Shown here piece after piece: positions 7,803 to 14,394 of a stretch of 56,309 nucleotides of DNA. Below the pieces are notes generated by a model, which was not told the origin of the DNA, searched no databases, and worked only from the letters and a program-made list of their open reading frames with translations. The DNA lies in IMG/VR virus record IMGVR_UViG_3300031251_000023, positions 1 through 56,309 of that record. One strand, 5' to 3'. Position numbers and translations under genes: made by a program. The DNA is from a virus. Positions within the stretch are counted from its first letter, which is position 1; each line of letters begins with the position of its first letter.

Positions 7803-8314
7803 GCCGAGGCCCCCTCGCGCTTCATCTCCCGCACCCTGGCGGCGGCGAAAAACTCATCCTCTTGGCGCGCGAGATCGACGAACACGCCGCGCAAGCCATC
7901 GGGCACCCAGCCGGGAACCTCGATCTTCTTCTCGCGCTTCTTGCGGCCGGCCTTCTTTCCGGCATCGCCGGCCGCGGCGCGCGCCGCCGCGATCTTCTTC
8001 TCTTGCCTCTCGCGAGCGCCCTTCTTGCCGGCCTCCGAGGCGACGGCGCGCAGCGCGTCGCCGCCGCAGGTCGCCCTGATCTTCGCCGTGACCTTGGCGC
8101 GATAGGCCGGATCGCGCCATAGCTTCTTCGTGACAGCGCTCTTTTTCGCGCGGACCCTGGGCGTGCGCTGCGCGGCGCGGATCGCCTCGGTCCGCAGCAG
8201 CCGCCACTCCGGATCGGCCCACTCGCGCTTTCGAATCTCGCGCATCTTCGCGCGAAACTCGGGATCGGCCCAAGGCCGCTTGGCGATAGCCGAACGCTTC
8301 GGATTGAGGCTCAT
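7799..8314 (-). CDS. Basic repeat protein of unknown function
   Basis: 171 aa, very rich in Lys, Arg and Ala. The N-terminal half repeats the unit WADPEFRAKM / WADPEWRLLR / WRDPAYRAKV, resembling short DNA-binding modules seen next to phage nucleases, though the family is not certain. The middle is a likely basic coiled coil; the C-terminus (VPGWVPDGLRGVFVDLARQEDEF) looks like a conserved interaction segment. The start MSLNPKRS at 8314 overlaps the stop of the 55-aa gene. A nucleic-acid-binding partner of the primase it precedes is plausible. Confidence 0.6.
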   Translation of the reverse strand: MSLNPKRSAIAKRPWADPEFRAKMREIRKREWADPEWRLLRTEAIRAAQRTPRVRAKKSAVTKKLWRDPAYRAKVTAKIRATCGGDALRAVASEAGKKGARERQEKKIAAARAAAGDAGKKAGRKKREKKIEVPGWVPDGLRGVFVDLARQEDEFFAAARVREMKREGASA

Positions 8315-8478
8315 GCCGCCGCTCCGCCATCGGGATAAACCGGCGCCGTGTCGAACGGCCATTCGCCGAGCACGCTATAGAGCCCATGCGGCCTGCGCAG
8401 GCTGGAGCAAATCCAGCCCAACGCCTTGAACGCCGCGCGCTGCGAATGCGGGATGTAAACGAACGTGCGAATCCTCAT
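8311..8478 (-). CDS. Small hypothetical protein (55 aa)
   Basis: Short gene beginning MRIRTFVYIPHSQRAAFKAL. It is supported by exact coupling on both sides: its ATG overlaps the stop of the methyltransferase-like gene and its TGA overlaps the start of the next gene. Composition is normal for the operon. No family recognised. Confidence 0.6.
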   Translation of the reverse strand: MRIRTFVYIPHSQRAAFKALGWICSSLRRPHGLYSVLGEWPFDTAPVYPDGGAAA

Positions 8479-9281
8479 GATCCATCGCTCCCTTCGAAGG
8501 AGAAATCGCCTTGCCCGACGCCCGATTTTTTAAGCCGCGACGGCGGAACCCACCCCGGCATATGCCGCGCCGCGAGCAGCCGATCGGCCGGCTTAATAAA
8601 GCGCTCGCGGCAATCGGGCGGGATGATGAAGGTGGGGAAGAGATCGACATTTTCGACGAGCCGAACAGCTTCGCCGCGCTCGAATTGCCAGACGAACCAA
8701 GCATAGGAGGTTGCCGTCGAAAGCTTCGGGTCATAGCCGCCCTCGCACATAGCGACGCGCTCGGCGAAGGGCGCGAACAGCGTCGGCGGCGCGGTGTCGA
8801 ACACGCGTTCGTAACGGTCCTTGCCCTCGATCCAGACGGCCCGCAAAAGCATCGCGAGACCGCCGTCGCGCCCATCGAACAGCCCGAGCGCGGTTTCATA
8901 AAAATCGACCGCTAGCTCGAATGGCGGATTGGTGACGATCCAAACGCCTTCGTAATTGCTCGAAGGACGCGCGTCGCGAAAATCATAGGGAAGAACATTT
9001 AGCGCGGAGTCGTAAACCATGATGTCGGTCGCGAGAACCTCGCGCGCATATTCCTCGCAGACATCGGCCATGTGCCGCAGGCCCGCCGTCGGCTCCCAAA
9101 TGCTATTGATCGGCGTCTTCACGTCGAGTTGCGGCAGCACATATTCGAACAGCGCGCGCGTCGCCCAGGGCGGCGTCGGGAACAGCTCGTGCACGCGCCA
9201 CGGCGGCGGATTGTCGCCGCGATCCTTTTTCGAGCGCTTTTGCGCACGGACGGCTGTGTGGCCAAGCGGCAGTTGCGTCAC
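8475..9281 (-). CDS. N6-adenine methyltransferase-like protein
   Basis: 268 aa. It contains the adenine-methyltransferase catalytic motif NPPF (about residue 118, in VWIVTNPPFELAVDF) and an AdoMet-site-like segment IWEPTAGLRHMADV (about 61-75), less glycine-rich than usual. LFPTPPWATRALFEYVLP upstream of it is typical of small phage Dam-like enzymes. GTG at 9281 is chosen because GGAGGGG precedes it and it overlaps the upstream stop. It may methylate phage DNA against restriction, or be a degenerate relative given the weak motif I. Target site unknown. Confidence 0.7.
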   Translation of the reverse strand: MTQLPLGHTAVRAQKRSKKDRGDNPPPWRVHELFPTPPWATRALFEYVLPQLDVKTPINSIWEPTAGLRHMADVCEEYAREVLATDIMVYDSALNVLPYDFRDARPSSNYEGVWIVTNPPFELAVDFYETALGLFDGRDGGLAMLLRAVWIEGKDRYERVFDTAPPTLFAPFAERVAMCEGGYDPKLSTATSYAWFVWQFERGEAVRLVENVDLFPTFIIPPDCRERFIKPADRLLAARHMPGWVPPSRLKKSGVGQGDFSFEGSDGS

Positions 9282-9562
9282 GCGCCCCTCCGTCGCCCGT
9301 CGCGCGCGCAAAGATCGGCGTAGCCGGCGTTATCGTTCCAATGATCCGGATAGGCGGGGTCGCCCTCGAGCGCGCGCGCGATCTTGGTGAACTGCTGCTC
9401 CAGCGCCTCGCGCCGATACGGCGGCAATTTATCCCAATTGCGCGAGCCGCGGGCGACGGTCTTGAACATTTGCGCCAGCGACGCGGTCGCTATGAAATCC
9501 CCATGCGTGATTTCGCGCGCGTCGATCAGTTCCGCCGTTTCGCCCTTCGCCTTCTTCGTCAC
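9278..9562 (-). CDS. DUF6378-like phage protein
   Basis: 94 aa. The pattern THGDFIATASLAQMFKTVAR...LPPYRREALEQQFTKIARALEGDP...DHWNDNAGYADL matches small phage proteins of the DUF6378 type as I remember them; these often lie near nucleotide-metabolism genes and are probably all-helical. Function unknown. Its start overlaps the preceding stop, and its TGA overlaps the GTG start of the methyltransferase-like gene. Confidence 0.7.
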   Translation of the reverse strand: MTKKAKGETAELIDAREITHGDFIATASLAQMFKTVARGSRNWDKLPPYRREALEQQFTKIARALEGDPAYPDHWNDNAGYADLCARDGRRRGA

Positions 9563-9765
9563 AGGCGGGCCCCTTCATGCGCCTTGCAGTAAAACACGAA
9601 GGCCCCGGGCGAGACGCAACGCGCCAGCCCGGTGAACGCGCCGCACACATGGCATTTATGCGCGTCGGGCGATTTCAGATCGCGGATGACGCGCGTCTCG
9701 CGCCGCCCCTGTTTCTCGCGGGGTTGCGCGGGCGCGGCGAACAGCGGGGAGAGGAGATCGCTCAT
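9559..9765 (-). CDS. Small putative zinc-binding protein
   Basis: 68 aa with CHVC followed by a later C...YCKAH, a likely single treble-clef or ribbon zinc site, preceded by a basic stretch. No family recognised. Overlaps both neighbours by 4 nt in the early-left chain. Confidence 0.6.
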   Translation of the reverse strand: MSDLLSPLFAAPAQPREKQGRRETRVIRDLKSPDAHKCHVCGAFTGLARCVSPGAFVFYCKAHEGARL

Positions 9766-10037
9766 GCAGCGACAGGCTCGGAAGCATAGCGTGCGTCAGC
9801 GGCGGCTATTCGAAAACGAGAGGGATCATAGACATGCTTGTCTGGGTCGCCAGGAAGCGTCACGACGACGCCGGGCCTGCCACAGGCGACGCCGACCCAA
9901 CCGAGCAGCACATAGACCGCGCTTTCAATGAGGCCGGACGGCCTGCCGCAAGGCTCGCCATCCTTCACGAACCTCACATCACTGGCATCGACGCACACAA
10001 TCTCCGTCCCCACCGGCGTATCGAGCGGCAATCCCAT
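9762..10037 (-). CDS. Hypothetical protein (91 aa)
   Basis: Starts MGLPLDTPVGTEIVCVDASD at 10037, where GGGGAGG lies 5 nt upstream; the alternative GTG two codons earlier is less well placed. Likely beta-rich (VRFVKDGEPC, VVVTLPGDPDKHVYDP). A short region around SAVYVLLGWVGVACGR is hydrophobic but not clearly membrane-spanning. Function unknown. Confidence 0.6.
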   Translation of the reverse strand: MGLPLDTPVGTEIVCVDASDVRFVKDGEPCGRPSGLIESAVYVLLGWVGVACGRPGVVVTLPGDPDKHVYDPSRFRIAAADARYASEPVAA

Positions 10038-10055
10038 CCTCACCTCCCCAAAAGC
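10035..10055 (-). repeat. Repeated translation-start leader, copy A
   Basis: A 21-bp sequence covering the Shine-Dalgarno and start ATG of the 91-aa gene. It is repeated exactly at 10458-10478 before the MazG-like gene and imperfectly at 11075-11092. The minus-strand core is GGGGAGGTGAGGATG. Confidence 0.75.
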
Positions 10056-10061
10056 TTGCGA

Positions 10062-10460
10062 TTATTCGTTGGGCGCGAAGTAATAGCCGCCGGCCGAGAT
10101 GCGGACGGGCGAACCGACTTTGACCGAGGTCTTGTTGAACTTCGAGACCACGGCCGCGCCGAGATCGACGCCCGCTTGGAACGCCAGCAGATCGAGGTAA
10201 ATCAAGACATCCGCCAATTCGTCGGCGAGCGCCTCGCGAGACAAATCCAAATGGAAATCGCCGCGCTCGATTTTCTTGATGATGTTGGCCGCTTCGCCCA
10301 ATTCGCCGCAAACGGCGTTCGACCATGCGGAAAGCTTCCAGTCCGAGCCATCGGGCTTCGCGTGAGCGGGATCGCCATTGGCGTTGCGGAACGTCGGCAA
10401 CCGCACGACATTCGCTCGGCGAAGGACATTGAGACCTAAGCAGCTGATGTTTTCGTCCAT
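10062..10460 (-). CDS. MazG-like nucleotide pyrophosphohydrolase
   Basis: 132-aa all-alpha NTP-PPase. The metal-binding EExxE-like block GELGEAANIIKKIERGD and the second block DELADVLIYLDLLA are clear. Such enzymes hydrolyse (d)NTPs and, in phages, clean up nucleotides or lower alarmone-type signals; the exact substrate is unknown. Start MDENISCLGLNV at 10460 is fixed by GGGGAGG and the shared 21-bp leader. Normal single-domain length. Confidence 0.85.
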   Translation of the reverse strand: MDENISCLGLNVLRRANVVRLPTFRNANGDPAHAKPDGSDWKLSAWSNAVCGELGEAANIIKKIERGDFHLDLSREALADELADVLIYLDLLAFQAGVDLGAAVVSKFNKTSVKVGSPVRISAGGYYFAPNE

Positions 10461-10478
10461 CCTCACCTCCCCAAAAGC
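10458..10478 (-). repeat. Repeated translation-start leader, copy B
   Basis: Exact second copy of the 21-bp Shine-Dalgarno/start leader at 10035-10055, here placed at the start of the MazG-like gene. Its presence in front of unrelated coding sequences suggests gene shuffling by recombination at short start-site homologies. Confidence 0.75.
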
Positions 10479-10837
10479 GTCCGAACCGCCGCCAGATGCG
10501 TCTCGATTTCGACAAGGCTCTCGCCATCGAAACCCTCGCCGCATTGCCGCGCCATTTGCGCGCGGTGCGCCAATTCGGCGATTTCCTTTTCGACCTCGTG
10601 GACGAACAGCGCCATGATCCGCGCGAAATCGACCACCCTCACGCCCTTGACGCGCCCGGCGAAGAAGCGCTCGACCCGTCCCGGCGCGACGCCGAGATCG
10701 TGGGCCAAGGCGCGCCGGGCGTTGAGCGCCGAACCGGAGCGCCGGACATAGCGGCGCTGCAGGTGACGCACATAGTCGCGGGCCAAATCGTCGCGCGCCG
10801 AGGCGCCGACCATTTCGTCACGAACCACTGACAGCAT
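10463..10837 (-). CDS. Hypothetical protein, possible HTH
   Basis: 124 aa. The middle (ALAHDLGVAPGRVERFFAGR) could be a helix-turn-helix; the C-terminal half (VHEVEKEIAELAHRAQMAR onward) is helical and coiled-coil-prone. It is the first gene after a 490-bp gap in the early-left direction, with GGGAG 9 nt before its ATG. No family recognised. Confidence 0.55.
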   Translation of the reverse strand: MLSVVRDEMVGASARDDLARDYVRHLQRRYVRRSGSALNARRALAHDLGVAPGRVERFFAGRVKGVRVVDFARIMALFVHEVEKEIAELAHRAQMARQCGEGFDGESLVEIETHLAAVRTLLGR

Positions 10838-11327
10838 TTACGAGAACTCCCGTGCTTTCCTACTCAAGACAGGAGGACGCACGTCACGCGAAACCCCGTG
10901 GGGACGGGGCCAGAACCAACCGGCGCGACGAACGGGGGCGGACGTCGCGCCGGCCAACCGACGCTTTTACAAAACGCGAAAACGAAACAAACAGCCGGGC
11001 TTCTATCCACGCGGGCCCGGCGCCGCGCTGCCGACCGACTCGGGGAAAGAGGCTTAAACCCCGCGCCGCGGAACCATCACCCTCCCAAAAGCCCCGCGCG
11101 GATGCGCGCCGCGCGGGGAAGTCAAGGGAGGAAACGCCCAAGGAGGGCTACGAAGCGAGGCGATCTCGCCGCGAACCTCGCGCGGGCATGAAACCGCGCG
11201 AAGAGGAGAAGCGCCGGAGGGCCGGCGCGAAAGGGAGCGCTCACGGGCTGTTTACCTCCGTGCGCGATGTCGAGGAGCGTCCGCCGCGAAGCCGCGCGAG
11301 GGCGGCGCGAAACAGGGAGACGAGACG
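10838..11327. other. 490-bp gene-free GC-rich segment with hairpins
   Basis: No credible gene on either strand. A plus-strand open frame through it translates to Arg/Glu/Lys-rich low complexity and is rejected. It holds the strong hairpin at 11092-11118, a second minus-strand stem at 10894-10909 (CCCCGT/ACGGGG then TTT), and a degenerate copy of the start leader at 11075-11092 followed by a 7-codon frame. It may be the remains of a deleted gene and the site where leftward transcription is controlled. Confidence 0.5.
11083..11118 (-). terminator. Strong hairpin, possible early-left terminator
   Basis: Perfect 10-bp inverted repeat CCCCGCGCGG / CCGCGCGGGG with a 7-nt loop (11092-11118). On the minus strand it is followed by CTTTTGGG. 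It would stop or pause leftward transcripts between the Cro-side genes and the replication genes, like lambda tL1. The short T-run makes termination uncertain. Confidence 0.5.
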
Positions 11328-11762
11328 ATGGATGAGGAAGAACTTTGCCAGATTGCCCGCGATCAGGCGCTGACCGCCGCGCTGAAAGCGCTGATCGCGA
11401 TCATCGAGCGGCGCGATGGGAAGAATTCCACGTTGCGCCGAGACTTGTGGGGGGCGGCGATCGATCACGTGACGACGCTCGACCTCGGCGATCACACGGC
11501 CGAGGACGACGAGTTTATTCGACATAAGATACTCGACGTGGTCCGGGATGAAATCATCAAGCCGAGGCCGCCGAAGCTTCGTCCGTAAAGGATAGATGGA
11601 GCGAAGGCCGGAAGATGCGGGGCGCTTCAACCCGCTCCGCATATAGGCCGACAGCGGCCCGCGCCGGCCGCCATCAGCCTCATGAGCGTCCGCCGCCTCA
11701 AGCGCGCGCTTGCGGAAGTCCTCGCGCCATGCGTCGAGGGATGCGTTCGGTTGTGCGGTCAT
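11241..11762 (-). CDS. Doubtful reading frame after the 155-aa gene
   Basis: The frame begins MTAQPNASLDAWREDFRKRA, and its ATG overlaps the stop of the upstream gene (ATGA), the hallmark of real starts here. The first 50-60 residues look like protein. The remainder runs antisense through the plus-strand gene at 11328-11588 and looks non-coding. Either the real product is short and a frameshift has extended it, or the coupling is coincidental. Confidence 0.3.
   Translation of the reverse strand: MTAQPNASLDAWREDFRKRALEAADAHEADGGRRGPLSAYMRSGLKRPASSGLRSIYPLRTKLRRPRLDDFIPDHVEYLMSNKLVVLGRVIAEVERRHVIDRRPPQVSAQRGILPIAPLDDRDQRFQRGGQRLIAGNLAKFFLIHRLVSLFRAALARLRGGRSSTSRTEVNSP
11328..11588 (+). CDS. 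Hypothetical protein (86 aa), counter-oriented
   Basis: Begins MDEEELCQIARDQALTAALK with AGGGAG 8 nt upstream. Composition is that of a normal acidic helical protein, ending in a basic tail. It lies on the plus strand inside the leftward early operon, so it needs its own promoter; none is obvious. No family recognised. Antisense to the doubtful frame on the other strand. Confidence 0.5.
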   Translation: MDEEELCQIARDQALTAALKALIAIIERRDGKNSTLRRDLWGAAIDHVTTLDLGDHTAEDDEFIRHKILDVVRDEIIKPRPPKLRP

Positions 11763-12226
11763 TCGGCGGCCTCGCATTGCGCCGGGGGCGCGGATTCCAG
11801 ATGTCTTTTGACGAGTTCACGCGTCACGCGAGGTATGAAATGTCCAAAATTTCCAACGGTGGCGGAGGGCTCCAATACAACGAAGCCATCGGCGCAAAGC
11901 GTCGTCATCACGGCCGGATCGATGCGGCTGTTGCATCCGGCGGCGATCGATTTGAACGCCCGAATTTCTTCGGGCGTAAGAGCCGTCTCATCGAGACATT
12001 CTTGCAAAAACGAGTTCCATTCCTCGCGCGCCGAGGGGCTCAAGAAAGGCCGGTAAAGGCCCTGCCGACCGGCGCCCTCGCTTTCGATGATCACGAGGAG
12101 GCACTTGGCGCAAAGCGCGCCAATGACATCGCCGTTGGCGAACAGCGCGTTGTTGAACGCGATCCGCTCGAACAATTCGATTTCGGCTTGGGCGCAGCCG
12201 GCGGCGATGGCGGGATGCGTGCTCAT
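11759..12226 (-). CDS. Hypothetical early protein (155 aa)
   Basis: Starts MSTHPAIAAGCAQAEIELFE at 12226, overlapping the Cro-like stop (ATGA). The open frame extends to 12511 but that part overlaps the Cro gene and is rejected. Mostly alpha-helical; a segment ETALTPEEIRAFKSIAAGC could contact nucleic acid. Second gene from the early-left promoter, a common place for phage takeover or regulatory proteins. Confidence 0.6.
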   Translation of the reverse strand: MSTHPAIAAGCAQAEIELFERIAFNNALFANGDVIGALCAKCLLVIIESEGAGRQGLYRPFLSPSAREEWNSFLQECLDETALTPEEIRAFKSIAAGCNSRIDPAVMTTLCADGFVVLEPSATVGNFGHFIPRVTRELVKRHLESAPPAQCEAAE

Positions 12227-12477
12227 TCGGCGGCCTGCGGGTTGCCGTTGGAAGGCGTGGCGCCAATGGCGGCGAGACAATCGGAGGGCGATGCGCCGGG
12301 CGCGATCACACCATTCGTTAGCGCATTGTCGAGGAGATCGAGCAGACGAGACGCAGAGCCGGGCGGCTCTTGGCCGTTTTCGTAGCGATGGACGGCGGAC
12401 TGGGCGACGCCCAGGAACTCGCCAAGGGCGGCCTGCGACCATCCAATCCGTTCGCGAAGGGCTTTGGTGCGGTTCAT
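12223..12477 (-). CDS. Cro-like XRE-family HTH protein
   Basis: 84-aa DNA-binding protein with an XRE helix-turn-helix in residues about 1-45 (LRERIGWSQAALGEFLGV, AQSAVHRYENG). First gene read from the early-left promoter and divergent from the CI-like gene, the lambda Cro arrangement. The -10 TATGCT ends only 6 nt before the ATG, so the mRNA should be nearly or fully leaderless. It probably represses CI synthesis by binding the shared operators. Confidence 0.85.
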   Translation of the reverse strand: MNRTKALRERIGWSQAALGEFLGVAQSAVHRYENGQEPPGSASRLLDLLDNALTNGVIAPGASPSDCLAAIGATPSNGNPQAAE

Positions 12478-12482
12478 GGACT

Positions 12483-12546
12483 AAGCATACGAAACAGATA
12501 GGCGCTGTCAATCTGTTTCGGATATATTTTTTCTATAGGCAGATAG
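12483..12546. promoter_or_regulatory. Early-left promoter and operators, cI/cro intergenic
   Basis: Minus-strand promoter: TTGACA (12506-12511), 16-nt spacer, TATGCT (12484-12489), driving the Cro-like operon. A perfect inverted repeat GAAACAGAT-N11-ATCTGTTTC (12491-12519) covers it and should be the repressor/Cro operator. An extra half-site CAGATAG lies at 12539-12545, just before the cI start. The 36 bp 12483-12518 recur inverted at 14119-14154 with two mismatches. cI has no good Shine-Dalgarno; a plus-strand CTGTTT-15-TATAGG pair would give a near-leaderless transcript, as for lambda cI. Confidence 0.85.
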
Positions 12547-12547
12547 A

Positions 12548-13177
12548 ATGAGCGAACCCTTTGAAAGGCTAAAACTTGCCCGCGAGAAGGCGGGCTATGA
12601 TTCGGCCGAGGATGCCGCTAAGGCGATGGGCGTCAAGCCCCCGACCTATCATCACCACGAGAACGGAACCAACGGTCTCTCGCGCGCCGGAGCCCGTTAT
12701 GCTCGCTTCTATCGTATCAACCTCGAATGGCTGCTGACCGGGCGCGGCCCGATGAAGCTGTCCGATCGCGAGGCTATTCCGGTAAATGGCGACGTAAGGG
12801 CCGGACAGAAAGTTAAACTGGAGGCCGCCGCGAAGCAGGAGCAAGATTTTATCTTACTGCCAGGAGACGGAAAGCTTGGCGCGCTTAAGGTGACTGGCGA
12901 TTCCATGTATCCGCGTTTCTATGAAGGCGAATATATACTTTATAACAGCCAGCCAGTTCCGCCGACGCAACTTCTCAACCAATACGCAATTGTTCAGACG
13001 CTAAACGGAGAAACATTTATAAAAATATTACGAGAAGGTCGAAGCCCGTCGCATTTCACTTTAGAATCACATAATCATGCGCCAATTAGAGACGTTGAAC
13101 TTTTATGCGCCTACGAATTTGTTGGTGTATTGCCGCACAAAGACCTTGTTCTACCCAAGAAGAAAAAACGCGGCTAG
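12548..13177 (+). CDS. CI-type repressor with S24 (LexA-like) peptidase domain
   Basis: 209 aa. N-terminal XRE HTH (about 1-70: LAREKAGYDSAEDAAKAMGV, NLEWLLTGRGPMK). C-terminal LexA/signal-peptidase fold (about 95-205) with the nucleophile Ser in GDSMYP and the catalytic Lys in ETFIKILRE. Such repressors hold lysogeny and self-cleave on RecA-stimulated SOS. Its gene diverges from the Cro-like gene over the operator. The 3' half is AT-rich and its stop TAG shares CTAG (13174-13177) with the stop of the convergent WYL gene. Ends basic (LPKKKKRG). Confidence 0.92.
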   Translation: MSEPFERLKLAREKAGYDSAEDAAKAMGVKPPTYHHHENGTNGLSRAGARYARFYRINLEWLLTGRGPMKLSDREAIPVNGDVRAGQKVKLEAAAKQEQDFILLPGDGKLGALKVTGDSMYPRFYEGEYILYNSQPVPPTQLLNQYAIVQTLNGETFIKILREGRSPSHFTLESHNHAPIRDVELLCAYEFVGVLPHKDLVLPKKKKRG

Positions 13178-14094
13178 TCGCCTGCGGGTTTTGCCCCGGC
13201 GGCCTCGAGAAAGGCTGCGAGTGCCGGCTCGATATGGCTCCAGCTCCGTGTCGAGCGCTCCGGCGCACGGACCGTCCAGGGCCGCGCGCGCGGCGCCGCC
13301 TTAACCCAAACGTCACGGCCTTCCGCGTCGACGACATGATCGTAGTTGAAAGGCTCGAAGCCCAAGACTATTTCGGGATGCTTCAATACCTTGCCGCGTT
13401 TGCCGAGCCTATGGCAACCGAGACTTTCGCTGTTCTCATCCGTTTGAACCTTGGGCGTCCATCCCGCTTCGATCAGGGCGGGCGTGAATCGCTCGAATGC
13501 CTCCGCGATGTTGTTTGGCCCCTCCCGCGTCGGATCTCGCGGGACAAACTGGGAGGGAAAGGCGGCCATGGGCCCGCTGTGGACGGCAAGCTTGACCTCG
13601 GTGAGAACTTCTCCGCTGTCTGGATCGAACAATCCCTCTATCCGATCCACGCGAAATTGCCGCAATTCGCGCCGCCTATGGCAAAAAGCATAGATCATCG
13701 ACGGCGCGTGGTCGTCTTCGACCATCTGTTGAATAGTAATTATCCGCTCGGTCCTTTCGCCGTCGGCGGCGCGATAAGCAATCCCAATCGTGCTGAATTG
13801 TCGAAGATGGCCGTCCGCGCCATGGGATACGCCCCATGGCCCCTCGCGCTTCGTCGCTCTTGGCGTGTTGCCCAGCATTACGGCGCGGAGCGCCTCGCCG
13901 GCGGGATCGCGAGCTCGGGAGCGTGCCTCGGTCTCGGAAGAGCGGCTTCGCTGCATGGTTTCACGCAAATCGGAATCCGTCGGCCGCGTCGGCAAAAGCG
14001 CCCGCGTTAGGCGCTTGATAAAATCGAGCGGCAATTCGGCCTCCCAAGCCCATGAAATTAAATCAGATGCGCCAAGCCTCGCTTTGCCGCGCAA
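13174..14094 (-). CDS. WYL-domain protein of the immunity region
   Basis: Up to 306 aa. Residues about 100-165 match the WYL fold: IGIAYRAADGERTERIITI...MIYAFCHRRRELRQFRVDRIEGLFD. WYL domains are ligand- or nucleic-acid-sensing modules of bacterial regulators, many tied to defence. No classic winged helix is seen at the N-terminus, which is Arg-rich. A C-terminal block (GFEPFNYDHVVDAEGRDVWV) is unassigned. The annotated start is TTG at 14094; a possible promoter (CTGTTT 14119-14124, TAAAAT 14096-14101) would begin transcription inside it, so the true start may be further in. Probably expressed in the lysogen beside cI. Confidence 0.72.
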   Translation of the reverse strand: MRGKARLGASDLISWAWEAELPLDFIKRLTRALLPTRPTDSDLRETMQRSRSSETEARSRARDPAGEALRAVMLGNTPRATKREGPWGVSHGADGHLRQFSTIGIAYRAADGERTERIITIQQMVEDDHAPSMIYAFCHRRRELRQFRVDRIEGLFDPDSGEVLTEVKLAVHSGPMAAFPSQFVPRDPTREGPNNIAEAFERFTPALIEAGWTPKVQTDENSESLGCHRLGKRGKVLKHPEIVLGFEPFNYDHVVDAEGRDVWVKAAPRARPWTVRAPERSTRSWSHIEPALAAFLEAAGAKPAGD

Positions 14095-14095
14095 A

Positions 14096-14154
14096 ATTTT
14101 ATCGCGAGCGCCTATCTAAAACAGATTGACAGGGCCTATCTATTTCGTATGCTT
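14096..14154. promoter_or_regulatory. Early-right promoter with mirrored operator copy
   Basis: Plus-strand TTGACA (14126-14131), 16-nt spacer, TATGCT (14148-14153) drives the early-right operon. The 36 bp 14119-14154 are the reverse complement of 12483-12518 except two positions, so the same repressor should bind; the operator arms here are slightly degenerate (GAAATAGAT / ATCTGTTTT). A weaker minus-strand pair CTGTTT-17-TAAAAT overlaps and could drive the WYL gene. Confidence 0.82.
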
Positions 14155-14184
14155 CCCCTCGTCATCCACCCGACGAGGCCCGCC

Positions 14185-14391
14185 ATGCAAAAAATCTATC
14201 CGACCGAGGCGCTCTTAATTTCCGGCATGGCGCGGCTTTTGGAGCCGTTCGATTGCTGCGACCTTCCCTGCTTCGCGCGCGGCGTGCTGCGGCGCGCCGG
14301 CCTGTCCGGCGCCGACATCGACAGCTTTCTGCCGACCGCGATGTCCTGGGCCCGCCAGGCGCGCAGCGTCCGCGCCAAGCGGAAGGGCTGA
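14185..14391 (+). CDS. First early-right protein (68 aa)
   Basis: Starts MQKIYPTEALLISGMARLLE at 14185; an upstream in-frame ATG lies inside the promoter -10 and is rejected. It contains CCDLPCFARG and a basic C-terminus (ARQARSVRAKRKG). Immediately downstream of the rightward promoter, so among the first products after derepression. No family recognised. Confidence 0.6.
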   Translation: MQKIYPTEALLISGMARLLEPFDCCDLPCFARGVLRRAGLSGADIDSFLPTAMSWARQARSVRAKRKG

Positions 14392-14394
14392 TCC

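Noticed and set aside
10852-11373. Plus-strand frame of 173 codons
   Set aside because: Arg/Lys/Glu/Pro low complexity from GC-rich hairpins; overlaps a better-supported start at 11328.
12223-12477. Cro-like gene plus its neighbour as a toxin-antitoxin pair
   Set aside because: Divergence from a CI-type repressor and operator layout fit Cro; the neighbour has no toxin motif.
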